A DNA stretch of 64,000 bases from DATACQ01 sp036555515 (GTDB taxonomy: Bacteria > Desulfobacterota > Binatia > UBA9968), in NCBI GenBank assembly GCA_036555515.1, contig DATBLC010000161.1, positions 62,001-126,000 on the forward strand, given 5' to 3'. The notes beneath the pieces are model-generated. The model was not told where the DNA came from, did not search any database, and was given only the letters and a program-made list of their open reading frames with translations. The position numbers and the translations under genes are program-made. Position 1 is the first letter of the stretch, and every line of letters starts with the position of its first letter. Below, piece by piece: positions 1-8,167 of the stretch.

Positions 1-1
1 A

Positions 2-1093
2 CCGGAATTTTTCGCAATCCAGCTACTGACATTTTCGAGCTTCGTGGGGCTGGGCGGGGGGAATCCCCTCAAGTCGCTAGCCGCCATCCTCATCGGCTTT
101 TTGCTCTCAACCGTGGGGTTGGATATCGTCACCGGCCAGCTCAGGCTAACCTTTGGATTTATTGACCTGATGAAGGGATTCGACTTCATCATCGCCGTCA
201 TCGGTCTATTCGGCATCGGCGAGATCCTGCTTAGCGTCGAAGAGGGACTCCGATTCCAGGGGACAAAGGCTGCCATAAACCCGCGCGTGGTGTTCGATAC
301 ATGGAAGTTGCTAACGCGCTACTACCGGACATTCATCCGGGGTTCCATCATCGGCTTCTGGATGGGTTTTAAACCGGGTGGGGCGACGCCGGCATCATTC
401 ATGAGCTACGCCTTCGCCCGGCGCTTTTCCAGAAATCCGGAGCGATTCGGCAAGGGCGAGTTGGAGGGCATCGTGGCGCCCGAGACCGCCGCCCATGCCG
501 CCGGCGTTGCCGCCATGTTGCCGATGATCACCCTCGGCATTCCGGGCTCGCCGACGGCAGCGGTGATGCTAGGTGGGCTCATTATCTGGGGGTTGCAACC
601 TGGTCCTATGCTCTTCGTCGACAATCCAGACTTCGTCTGGGGCCTGATCGCCAGCATGTATATCGGTAACGTAATTGGGGTTATCGTGGTACTGGCATTC
701 GTACCGTTCTTTGCCTCCATCCTGCGCATCCCTTTCGCGATCCTCGCACCGCTCATCGTCGTGATCTGCGCCATCGGCTCCTACGCGGTGCACAACAGCA
801 TGATCGACATTTGGTACATGCTGATCTTCGGCGTCATCGGTTATGTCTTCAAGAAGCTTGACTATCCGCTGGCCCCGCTCGTGCTGGCGCTTGTTTTGGG
901 GGACATGTCCGAGAACGCGTTACGTCAGAGCCTGATCATGTCCCAAGGATCACTGGCGATTTTCTTCACCCGGCCGATTGCCGGCGCGATCACGGCCCTG
1001 GCGGTTTTCTTTTTCGCCCTGCCTATAATAACCCCGTGGTGGCGCAAACTGCGCGGCGTGCCTGGCCGCGCGCCGGCAGCGATGCGTGAATGA
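2..1093 (+). CDS. tctA: Tripartite tricarboxylate transporter permease, TctA family (5' end outside window)
   Basis: This is the large membrane subunit of a TctABC-type secondary transporter, which imports carboxylates delivered by a periplasmic TctC binding protein. The reading frame is open from base 2, and residues before the GTG at 44 (PEFFAIQLLTFSSF) already match the family, so the true start lies upstream. About 363 of the usual roughly 500 residues are present. Visible family blocks are GNPLKSLAAILIGFLLSTVG, the TFGF/GLFGIGE stretch, the conserved loop around PGGATPASFMSY and the LGIPGSPTAAVMLGG re-entrant loop, followed by hydrophobic segments to the end. No tctB or tctC gene follows; a GntR regulator is 103 bases downstream. 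Family call is firm; the substrate cannot be told. Confidence 0.93.
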   Translation, partial: PEFFAIQLLTFSSFVGLGGGNPLKSLAAILIGFLLSTVGLDIVTGQLRLTFGFIDLMKGFDFIIAVIGLFGIGEILLSVEEGLRFQGTKAAINPRVVFDTWKLLTRYYRTFIRGSIIGFWMGFKPGGATPASFMSYAFARRFSRNPERFGKGELEGIVAPETAAHAAGVAAMLPMITLGIPGSPTAAVMLGGLIIWGLQPGPMLFVDNPDFVWGLIASMYIGNVIGVIVVLAFVPFFASILRIPFAILAPLIVVICAIGSYAVHNSMIDIWYMLIFGVIGYVFKKLDYPLAPLVLALVLGDMSENALRQSLIMSQGSLAIFFTRPIAGAITALAVFFFALPIITPWWRKLRGVPGRAPAAMRE

Positions 1094-1140
1094 ACGATCC
1101 GGTGTTTTGTCGGCGCCCCGGCGGGACCGATTTCGACGGC

Positions 1141-1182
1141 TTGACAAATCGAGTGGGAATTCGTAGAAACTGGTCAGACCAG
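1141..1182 (+). promoter_or_regulatory. Sigma70-type promoter with FadR-like operator before the GntR gene
   Basis: TTGACA at 1141-1146 is followed after 17 bases by TAGAAA at 1164-1169, a good -35/-10 pair. Directly on the expected transcription start sits a perfect 13-base palindrome, CTGGTCAGACCAG, at 1170-1182. Its TGGTCnGACCA core is the half-site pattern known for FadR/LldR/PdhR-type GntR regulators. The placement suggests repression by blocking initiation. Because the downstream genes are tightly packed, the site probably controls gntR and the oxidoreductase operon together. Confidence 0.72.
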
Positions 1183-1196
1183 CAGACAGCCGGACC

Positions 1197-1964
1197 ATGC
1201 TTAAAGCGATCAGAAAAACCCGTATTTACGAGGAAGTGGTCAGCCAGGTCCACGATTTGATCAAAGCCGGTAAGTTCAAGGCAGGCGATCAGTTGCCGTC
1301 CGAGCGAGAGCTGGCCGAGACGTTTAAAGTCAGCAGAACCTCAGTGCGCGAAGCGCTGCGCGCGTTGGAGACTGAAGGTCTGGTGATCAGCCGCACGGGG
1401 ACGGGCACTTTCGTCGCCGACCTACCCATCGAGTCTTTGGTGGCGCCTCTCGCCAAACTCTTGATCGAAGAGAAGCATGCGTTAGCCGACGTCTTCGAGT
1501 TGCGCAAACTTATCGAGCCGCAGATCGCTTCTTTGGCCGCCGAGCGGGCAACGGTGAGAGACATTGAGCGGATGTATCGGCTGCTTGACAAGCAGCGCGA
1601 ACAGGTCGAACGCGGCGCCACCGGCGTGGAAGCCGACAGCGAACTTCACTTTGCGATCGGCCAGGCGACGCAAAACCAGGCGATCAAAAAGCTCGTATCC
1701 GGACTCTTGGACGTGCTTAGCAAGAGCCGCGAAGAATCCCTGCAAACCGACGCGCGCCGACAGGCGTCCATCGAGTCGCACCGGGCGATCGTCGCGGCGA
1801 TCGAATCCCACGATCAATCGAGAGCTCGAGAGGCCATGCACCATCACATCGAACAGGTGGAGCACAGCGTACTGCTGGCCAGGGGAAGAAAACCGCCGGC
1901 GCGGTCCGCTAAGAACTCCATCAACAAGTATCTCGGAGTGCTTGAAAGAAATTCTGGAACTTGA
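1197..1964 (+). CDS. FadR-subfamily GntR transcriptional regulator (FCD domain)
   Basis: A 255-residue DNA-binding regulator. Residues about 8-72 are a GntR winged helix, with the signature PSERELAETFKVSRTSVREA and the wing RTGTGTF. Residues about 95-235 are an all-helical FCD ligand domain; the DSELHFAIGQ segment (D-x3-H), the His in ESHRAI and the His in EAMHHHIEQ fit the Asp/His metal-ligand set of this domain. FCD regulators usually sense small organic acids. The ATG at 1197 lies 15 bases after a FadR-like palindrome, implying autoregulation, and the gene ends 10 bases before the oxidoreductase gamma-delta gene, which makes that operon the likely target. The effector is unknown, but a 2-oxoacid or carboxylate is a reasonable guess. 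Confidence 0.93.
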   Translation: MLKAIRKTRIYEEVVSQVHDLIKAGKFKAGDQLPSERELAETFKVSRTSVREALRALETEGLVISRTGTGTFVADLPIESLVAPLAKLLIEEKHALADVFELRKLIEPQIASLAAERATVRDIERMYRLLDKQREQVERGATGVEADSELHFAIGQATQNQAIKKLVSGLLDVLSKSREESLQTDARRQASIESHRAIVAAIESHDQSRAREAMHHHIEQVEHSVLLARGRKPPARSAKNSINKYLGVLERNSGT

Positions 1965-1974
1965 CGGAGGGAAC

Positions 1975-3174
1975 ATGATCAAACGCGTAGAAGTCAACTA
2001 TCGAGGCATCTTTCAGAAGAACCTCGGCAAAAAGATCGGCAGCGATATCGTCATGATCGCGAGCCGGATGGGCCAGAAGGCTTTCTCCAACGGCCGCTAC
2101 AGCGATTCGCCGGAAAGAAACGGCATTCCCTGCAAATATTTTGCGTTCGTTTCGCCGGACCTCGCCGAAGAGGAATTGGAAGCGGAATGCGGCGCCAAGC
2201 TCGAGATAGACGAGGCCAATATCTCGGTGGTCTTGGACGACACGATGTGCAAGGGCGTCGAGCCCTGGGGTTGGCACGGCATCCGCCCCATCAACGAAAG
2301 GGTGGTCAAGGACGGCTGTCTTCTCGTGGTTTCCAAGAAAACACCGGAGGAGCTGCTCAAGTTCATCGGCAAGAAGCCGTACAACTACCGCTTGGCGATC
2401 CTGGATGGCGACGCGAGCCTGGCAGGTCTATGGGTCAACAAGGATGACCTTACTCACGAGCGAATCCTCGGCGGCATCGCCGCTATCGATCCGACTCTCA
2501 TCAGTATCGAGGCCGTTGAAGCGTATCTCATGGATAAGACCAAGCAGAAGCACCGCGCCGACGCCGCGCGCGCGGCATACGAGTCGCTCAGGCAGGAGGC
2601 CAAGCCGCCGAGGGTTAGACTGGTAACGCCTGAAGACGGCATCGAGTGGACGCATCAGATTCCCGTGCTGCCCAAATGGTTCGAGATGCAAGAAGGCGCC
2701 GTGGTTCCCGCGGTAAAGCGCGGGTTCGAGATGGGCCCCAGAGGACAGACGAGAAACCCGGGCTTCAAGCGCGGCACCACCAAGACGCAGCGGCCCGCGG
2801 TGCGCTTCGATCTCTGCACCAAATGCACCCTTTGCTGGGCCGAGTGCCCGGACGAATGCTTCGATCCCACCACGGACGGACTCTATGACATCGATTATCA
2901 ATATTGCGTGGGGTGCGGCAAATGCGCCCAGGTCTGTCCGGTTAAAGAGTGCATCGTCATGGTGGACGAGCTCCAGTTCGAGGACGACGCGAGTCCGTGG
3001 GAACACTGGACGAGGGATTCCAAGGATTACATTCAGTGGGTCGAGAGAAAAAAGGGCAAAGACCGGGTTTCCTACCCCGTCGTCACCGGCAAGGGCATGA
3101 CTGTTACGCAGGGCGAAGTGATGCCCGAGGGGAAGATCGTGCCCGTTAGAAAAACCGAGGAGGTCGAAGCATGA
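1975..3174 (+). CDS. 2-oxoacid:ferredoxin oxidoreductase, fused gamma-delta subunit
   Basis: A 399-residue protein joining the gamma domain (about 1-210) and the ferredoxin-like delta domain (about 270-340) of a thiamine-diphosphate-dependent oxidoreductase that decarboxylates 2-oxoacids and reduces ferredoxin. The N-terminal block KKIGSDIVMIASRMGQKAF is typical of gamma. Two [4Fe-4S] motifs are visible: CTKCTLCWAEC (Cys 281, 284, 287, 291) and CVGCGKCAQVC (Cys 311, 314, 317, 321). The ATG at 1975 follows a GGAGGG ribosome site; the same frame stays open upstream inside gntR, but that part is not homologous. It overlaps the alpha gene by four bases (ATGA). A fused gamma-delta, alpha, beta order is known from the oxalate oxidoreductase of Moorella, but the substrate here is unproven. 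Confidence 0.93.
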   Translation: MIKRVEVNYRGIFQKNLGKKIGSDIVMIASRMGQKAFSNGRYSDSPERNGIPCKYFAFVSPDLAEEELEAECGAKLEIDEANISVVLDDTMCKGVEPWGWHGIRPINERVVKDGCLLVVSKKTPEELLKFIGKKPYNYRLAILDGDASLAGLWVNKDDLTHERILGGIAAIDPTLISIEAVEAYLMDKTKQKHRADAARAAYESLRQEAKPPRVRLVTPEDGIEWTHQIPVLPKWFEMQEGAVVPAVKRGFEMGPRGQTRNPGFKRGTTKTQRPAVRFDLCTKCTLCWAECPDECFDPTTDGLYDIDYQYCVGCGKCAQVCPVKECIVMVDELQFEDDASPWEHWTRDSKDYIQWVERKKGKDRVSYPVVTGKGMTVTQGEVMPEGKIVPVRKTEEVEA

Positions 3175-4412
3175 GTGTCGCAGTTGCAACAGCAAAATCA
3201 GATCAATCAGGCGTCTACGAGCGCGAAGACCTTTTGAACGGCTGCCAGGCGATAGCCCACGGCGTTCGACTGGCCGACGTGGACGTCATCGCCGCCTATC
3301 CGATCCGTCCCTATACTGAAGTGATGGACGCCCTCTCCAAGCTGATCGCCGATGGGCAATTCGACTCCGAGTACATCATCGCCGACAGCGAGCATTCCCA
3401 GTTTGAGATCGTCAAGCACGCCAGCTCGGTGAACGCGCGCGCCTTCGGCGGCTCGAGCGGCACCGGCTGGATGTACGGTTTTGAGGCGCTGGTGGTGACG
3501 GCCACCGACCGTCTCCCGCCCCTTTTTGTGGTGGGTAATCGCGCTTTGGACGACCCGGGCGCTTTCGGCGTCGAGCACAACGACGCGATGGCGCTCCGCG
3601 ACATGGGTTGGTTGCTCTGCTGGGTCACAACGCCCCAGGAAGCACTGGAGCATGTGCTGATCGGCTACCGCATCGCCGAGGACAAGAAAGTCAGAATGCC
3701 AATGGGATTGGCGATGGACGGCGCCTTTCTCACCCACTCGCAGCACATGGTGAAGATCCCGTCCGTGGAAGCGGCGAAGAGATTTCTGCCGCAGTATGAC
3801 CTTGCCGAGCGCCGCCTCCATCCGGACAACCCGATCTCGGTGGCGCCGCAAGTCAACGAGGATTGGGTGATGGAAATCCGCAGGCAAAACTGGGAGGCCG
3901 CGAAACGAGCCCGCGGAGTCATCAAAGATGCCTACAAAGAATTCAATAACATCTTCGGCGAGCGCTACGCCGCGCCTTACTATTTCGACGAGTTCATGAC
4001 CGACGACGCGGAAGTCGTCCTGATCGGCATCGGCACCGTGGCGAGCCCGGCGCGCACCGCGGTCCGACGCTTGCGCGAAAAGGGACAGAAAGTCGGCTAC
4101 GTGAACCTGCGCTGGTTCCGCCCTTTCCCGACGGTGGAGCTGCGCGAAAGCTTGAGCCGGTTCAAAGCGGTGGGCGTCGTGGACCGGGACTTCGCCCACG
4201 GCTCACCCGACAACTGCGGCATCTTGATGCACGAGATCCGCTCGTGCCTCTATCCGGCTAAGAACCGGCCGGCGATCGTCAATTTCATCGGTGGTTTGGG
4301 CGGGCGCGATCTGTCCATCGCCGACACGCAAAAGATGTTCGAAACCACTCAGCAGGCGGCCAAGAAAGATTCCATGGATGAATACATAACCTGGATCGGC
4401 CTGAGAGAGTAA
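3171..4412 (+). CDS. 2-oxoacid:ferredoxin oxidoreductase, alpha subunit
   Basis: A 413-residue PorA/VorA-like subunit that forms the active site together with the beta subunit. The opening (LNGCQAIAHGVRLADVDVIA, then YPIRPYTEV) matches the pyrimidine-binding domain of this family; the stretch SEHSQFEIVKHASSVNARAF carries the conserved glutamate region, and the C-terminal third (VVLIGIGTVASPARTAVRRL onward) is the transketolase-C-like domain. Length is normal for a four-domain-type alpha subunit. The start overlaps the gamma-delta stop (ATGA), so translation is probably coupled, and the beta gene follows after 15 bases. Substrate specificity is not readable. Confidence 0.92.
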   Translation: MSVAVATAKSDQSGVYEREDLLNGCQAIAHGVRLADVDVIAAYPIRPYTEVMDALSKLIADGQFDSEYIIADSEHSQFEIVKHASSVNARAFGGSSGTGWMYGFEALVVTATDRLPPLFVVGNRALDDPGAFGVEHNDAMALRDMGWLLCWVTTPQEALEHVLIGYRIAEDKKVRMPMGLAMDGAFLTHSQHMVKIPSVEAAKRFLPQYDLAERRLHPDNPISVAPQVNEDWVMEIRRQNWEAAKRARGVIKDAYKEFNNIFGERYAAPYYFDEFMTDDAEVVLIGIGTVASPARTAVRRLREKGQKVGYVNLRWFRPFPTVELRESLSRFKAVGVVDRDFAHGSPDNCGILMHEIRSCLYPAKNRPAIVNFIGGLGGRDLSIADTQKMFETTQQAAKKDSMDEYITWIGLRE

Positions 4413-4427
4413 ACAGGAGGATTAATC

Positions 4428-5423
4428 ATGTCGACTGTACCGACCATCGATTACGAAAGAATCAAGGGCGTCAAGAACGTTCCGCTGGAAGAGCTTTACA
4501 CCTCGGGTCACCGGACTTGTCAGGGCTGCGAGTCGGCCACGACTATGCGCGGTTTCATCAAGTCGGCAGGGCCGCGCACGGTAGTCACGGGAGCAACGGG
4601 TTGCATGTACGTGGCCAACACTTCGTACATGACTACACCCTGGATCGTGCCGTGGATGCACACCCAGCTCGGCGCCGGCGGCTCTTCCGCCGTGGGCATG
4701 GCCGCGGGCCTGCGCGCGCTCAAGCGCAAAGGCAAGATCAAAGACGAGAAGATCAACGTGATCAATTTCTCCGGCGATCTCGGCGCCGGCGATATGGGAA
4801 TCGGCGGGATTTCCGCCGCGCTGCAGAGCGATTACGACTTGCTGATCATCATGTACGACAACGAATCGGCCGCCAATACCGATATCCAAGCAACAGGCTC
4901 GACAACTTTCGGCGCGCAGACGACGTTCACGCCTCCCGGCAGCAAACACCCGATCATGCAGCGGCGCTGGAAGAAGAACGTTGCCGGCATGCTGGCCGTC
5001 GGCCATCCGACATGCCGCTATGTCGCCACCGCCTGCGCGACTTATCCGCCCACGGATTATCTAAACAAGGTGCGCAAGGCCCTCGAGGTCGGCGGCCCGA
5101 CTTTTATCCATACTTACGACCCCTGTCCCAAGGGTTGGGATTATCATCCCCGCTACTCCAACGAGCTTGGCGAGTTGGGAATCAAATGCGGCCTATACCC
5201 GCTCTACGAAATAGTCGAAGGCAACATTATCTACACCTACGACGCGCGCAAGAGCGGCAAGGGAAGAATCCCCGTAAAGGAGTTTCTCACCAAACAGGGC
5301 CGCTTCGACCATCTCAAAGAAGAACACTTCACCCACATTCAGAAGATGGTCGACGAGATGTGGGAGGAGTGGCAGCTGCCGGGTGTCGCGCCGATCAGGG
5401 GCACGTTGAGGGCCAGAATCTGA
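4428..5423 (+). CDS. 2-oxoacid:ferredoxin oxidoreductase, beta subunit (thiamine diphosphate binding)
   Basis: A 331-residue PorB-like subunit holding thiamine diphosphate and probably a further Fe-S cluster. CQGCES near residue 30 replaces the common CPGCG motif. GDLGAGDMGIGG followed by YDNESAANT corresponds to the GDG...N magnesium/ThDP motif, with Leu in place of the second Gly of GDG. The segment TGSTTFGAQTTFTPPG matches the family's TG-x-Q/TP region, and a late Cys in YDPCPKGW is also conserved. A strong AGGAGG site (4415-4420) precedes the ATG. It is the last gene of the regulator-oxidoreductase operon and is followed by an intrinsic terminator. Confidence 0.93.
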   Translation: MSTVPTIDYERIKGVKNVPLEELYTSGHRTCQGCESATTMRGFIKSAGPRTVVTGATGCMYVANTSYMTTPWIVPWMHTQLGAGGSSAVGMAAGLRALKRKGKIKDEKINVINFSGDLGAGDMGIGGISAALQSDYDLLIIMYDNESAANTDIQATGSTTFGAQTTFTPPGSKHPIMQRRWKKNVAGMLAVGHPTCRYVATACATYPPTDYLNKVRKALEVGGPTFIHTYDPCPKGWDYHPRYSNELGELGIKCGLYPLYEIVEGNIIYTYDARKSGKGRIPVKEFLTKQGRFDHLKEEHFTHIQKMVDEMWEEWQLPGVAPIRGTLRARI

Positions 5424-5454
5424 CGTTGACCCGCTAAAAGAACGTGGTCATTAG

Positions 5455-5487
5455 AAAAAAGGCTCCAATTGATTGGGGCCTTTTTTT
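5455..5487 (+). terminator. Intrinsic terminator of the oxidoreductase operon
   Basis: A-run at 5455-5460, stem GGCTCCAA / TTGGGGCC (5461-5468 with 5473-5480, one G-T wobble) around a TTGA loop, then seven T residues at 5481-5487. It lies about 30 bases after the beta-subunit stop. The flanking A- and T-runs would also allow function on the other strand. Confidence 0.9.
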
Positions 5488-5597
5488 ATGGCGCTGTGTG
5501 AGTTTTCGTAGTATTGAAAAGCTTTGTGCTCCTGAAAGTCTTCGCGGCTCTCATAAAACGGCTTGAACGCCTTGAACTAGACGCAAGAGGAGTTTTT

Positions 5598-6599
5598 ATG
5601 ACGTCCAATTGGTCTCGTCGTAAGTTTTTGAAAACCACCACCGCTGCAGTCGTGCTGGGCGCCGCGGAAAGATCCTTGGGCGCGGCCGCAAGCGCACTGC
5701 CGAAACGCCGCCTGGGGAAAACCAGTGAAATGGTTTCCTGCATCGGTTTCGGCTCGGGCACAAGATTCTGCTCCATACCGGACGAGGATGCCGCCCGGGC
5801 GCTGCTCGAACGGGCATTAACTCTGGGTATCAATTACTTCGACACCGCGGGATCCTACACGCGCCGGCCAATCGAGCGATTGAGCGAAAAACGCCTCGGG
5901 GAGTTTTCGAAAAAGCGCCGCAAAGATATTTTTCTCGCCACCAAGATCGATCCCAGAGACCGCGATGGCGCGCTTCGCTCGGTTGAAACAAGTCTCAAAT
6001 TCCTGCAAACGGACTATATAGATTTGATTCAAATCCATAGTCTGGGCAATCTCGACGACCTAGAGCGCATGTCCGGTCCGAATGGCGTGATCGCCGCCAT
6101 ACAACATCTCAAAGCGCAGAAAGTGACGCGCTTCATCGGTATCACGGGCCACAACGACGGCGCGGCGATGGCCGAGGCGTTACGCCGCTACGACTTCGAT
6201 ACGGTGCTGATGGCGCTCAATGCCGCCCAATCCGCCAATCCCATAGCTCAGCGCAAGATGGAACCGATCCCCGCCTTCGAGCAATCCGCTTTACCCGTGG
6301 CGTTGCAGAAAAACATGGGTATTCTTTCCATGAAAGTCATGGGCCAAGGCATGATCGTCGGCAGCGGCCCCGGCCGCGCCTCCCCTGCGGAGCTTTTACA
6401 GTTTAACCTCAGCCAGTCCGTCGCCAGCGTCGTCATCGGCTGCGAGCAAATGGCGCGCCTGGAAGAAAACGTGCAAGCGGCTCTCCACTTCACGCCGATC
6501 AGCGAAGGCGACAAGCAAAAGCTCCAAGAAAAGATCGCCCCCTCGAGCTCGGCATGGCAGAACTTCCTTCGGACCCACGATGATTCGGTGGCTGTGTGA
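5598..6599 (+). CDS. Tat-exported aldo/keto reductase
   Basis: A 333-residue NAD(P)H-dependent oxidoreductase with a TIM-barrel fold. The N-terminus SRRKFLKTTTAAVVLGAA is a clear twin-arginine signal, so the enzyme is probably exported folded with its cofactor. The tetrad is visible: Asp and Tyr in INYFDTAGSY, Lys in FLATKID, His in LIQIHSLG. The C-terminus is shorter than that of classical AKRs and resembles the MocA/YdhF-like group. The ATG at 5598 is chosen because an AAGAGGAG ribosome site precedes it and the Tat motif follows at once; the frame stays open upstream to 5514 without homology. It stands alone after the terminator. The substrate is unknown. Confidence 0.9.
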   Translation: MTSNWSRRKFLKTTTAAVVLGAAERSLGAAASALPKRRLGKTSEMVSCIGFGSGTRFCSIPDEDAARALLERALTLGINYFDTAGSYTRRPIERLSEKRLGEFSKKRRKDIFLATKIDPRDRDGALRSVETSLKFLQTDYIDLIQIHSLGNLDDLERMSGPNGVIAAIQHLKAQKVTRFIGITGHNDGAAMAEALRRYDFDTVLMALNAAQSANPIAQRKMEPIPAFEQSALPVALQKNMGILSMKVMGQGMIVGSGPGRASPAELLQFNLSQSVASVVIGCEQMARLEENVQAALHFTPISEGDKQKLQEKIAPSSSAWQNFLRTHDDSVAV

Positions 6600-6697
6600 A
6601 GCTTCGAAAAGTTTACAAACAGCGCAGATAAAAAGAACCCATGTCAGGCTTTGTATCTATAGTGGTCCATCTCCTTTGCTCGTTACTTCTAAAGCCA

Positions 6698-7849
6698 CTA
6701 GATAGCCAAGGGATCTAGTGACCCTGCCAGAACCAAAAGTGCCTCAAATAGAAAATAGCTGCCCCAAATCAGCTCATTTTTTGTTGCCTGGCCGGTGCGT
6801 CCATTGAAGCAGCCTTGCGTTAACATTCCCGATGGGCGTTCATCCCTTTCCGACACAGGGGTTAAGAATTTTCGGACCAGTGTTTTAGCAGTTTCTTCAG
6901 CGGCCCTCCGATAGCGCCCTCGATCTTTCGCTGTTGCCAATGCGCTGAGCTTCAGGAGAGCTGCCAGTGCGATAGCTGTCGCTGAGGTGTCGCGCGGCAC
7001 GTTCGGAATTCCCGGATCGCTAAAATCCCAATAGGCTACACCATCTGCCGGTACGTGGTTGATCCACCAGTCGGAGACGCGTTTCGCAACCTTAAGAAAT
7101 GTCGGTTCGTGGGGAGCGTACTTGGCGGCAAGTACATAGCCAAGCATCGCCCACGCTTGGGCTCGCGCCCATGTACTTTCGTCAGAGTATCCCTTGTGCG
7201 TAAAACGGGCCGTAAGGTTGCCTGTGTTCGGATCAAAGCGCGCCGACTGATGTACAGAGCCGTCATTACGAATACAGAGTTCGATGTGCCGCGCCGCGTG
7301 CGCTCTGCCGATCTGTTGCAACGCTTTATTGCCCGTCCTCTCCGCTCCCCAACCCAGTAAAGCAATCGCTGCGAGACCATCGATGTTGGTCTCGCGCAGA
7401 TGAGCCTCCTGGGGTTTTGGTGCTTGGGTGCCGATGGGAATGAGTCCAGCGCGTGAATTGAACAGTGAAGCGAGTTCTTGGGCACCCAGTAGGCCCAGCT
7501 CATGCCCGATGGGATTGTCTAGCAGTATGGCTGCAATGGCGGCGCCATAGTAAAAAAGGAAACAGCGAAATACTGTTTGCGAGTACGCGCGCGGGCGTAG
7601 TCTTTGCGCCCAATGTTCCGCTTGTTGCAGAAGTTTTTCGTCCCGACTGCGATAATGGGCGAGCCATAAGAGACCGACCCAAAAGCCTCCGGTCCAATCT
7701 CCGTCGGATACAGTTGCCCATTCGCCCGTTTGCGGGTCAGATACTTGGGGAAAGCCGTGTAATTCCATCTTAGCGGTGTCAGTTATCCGCTCTTGCATTC
7801 TCACCAATGCGCTATTCCACGGGGCTAAGTCATGTCCACTTTGATTCAT
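6698..7849 (-). CDS. GH88/UGL-like glycoside hydrolase family protein
   Basis: A 383-residue (alpha/alpha)6-barrel protein like unsaturated glucuronyl hydrolases, which cleave unsaturated uronic sugars made by polysaccharide lyases. Family blocks seen are DGDWTGGFWVGLLWLAH near residue 50, HKGYSDESTWARAQAWAMLG near 225, and RDTSATAIALAALL near 285. TNIDGLAAIALLGW may hold the Asp equivalent to the catalytic residue of Bacillus UGL, but I could not place both catalytic Asp residues with certainty. No signal peptide is apparent, so it should act in the cytoplasm. No lyase or sugar transporter is nearby. It is convergent with the Tat reductase gene. Confidence 0.75.
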   Translation of the reverse strand: MNQSGHDLAPWNSALVRMQERITDTAKMELHGFPQVSDPQTGEWATVSDGDWTGGFWVGLLWLAHYRSRDEKLLQQAEHWAQRLRPRAYSQTVFRCFLFYYGAAIAAILLDNPIGHELGLLGAQELASLFNSRAGLIPIGTQAPKPQEAHLRETNIDGLAAIALLGWGAERTGNKALQQIGRAHAARHIELCIRNDGSVHQSARFDPNTGNLTARFTHKGYSDESTWARAQAWAMLGYVLAAKYAPHEPTFLKVAKRVSDWWINHVPADGVAYWDFSDPGIPNVPRDTSATAIALAALLKLSALATAKDRGRYRRAAEETAKTLVRKFLTPVSERDERPSGMLTQGCFNGRTGQATKNELIWGSYFLFEALLVLAGSLDPLAI

Positions 7850-8167
7850 GGTGTTTCCGCAGGGGTCGCTCCTACAGTTAACGCTTTATCCGATAGAGCC
7901 CGCAAGCACTGATTTCCAGGCAAGAATTTGAGCAACGCATCCCTGACCTGCTTTATCTGCCATGCCTCAGTGCGAGTCAGCACACAGCCCGCAAGCGTGA
8001 AAAAATTGAAGCGATTGTGACTACAGGCCGTCCCAAGCTGCCATCCCGGGTCCAATCATAAAAACATTCGGCCTCGCTTCTAAGATTTCGCCACCGAAAC
8101 ACTGGGCTTGAAGTTGCTCACTCAACATTGACTACCTTGTCGCGGGAGTTCCGGAAATTCTCTATTT
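7850..8167. other. Intergenic stretch without a supported gene
   Basis: An open frame of 69 codons on the minus strand (7846-8055) overlaps the start of the GH88-like gene, but its composition and lack of a ribosome site argue against it. No promoter or repeat stands out. Confidence 0.5.

Noticed and set aside
1564..1974. Upstream extension of the gamma-delta subunit frame
   Set aside because: It lies inside gntR in another frame and does not resemble the family; a strong ribosome site supports ATG 1975.
3207..4199. Long minus-strand frame opposite the alpha subunit gene, and similar long antisense frames elsewhere
   Set aside because: They are shadows caused by GC-rich codon bias of the real genes and show no protein family pattern.
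7846..8055. A 69-codon minus-strand frame overlapping the start of the GH88-like gene by four bases
   Set aside because: No ribosome site, no domain-like pattern, and the ATGA overlap is likely by chance.
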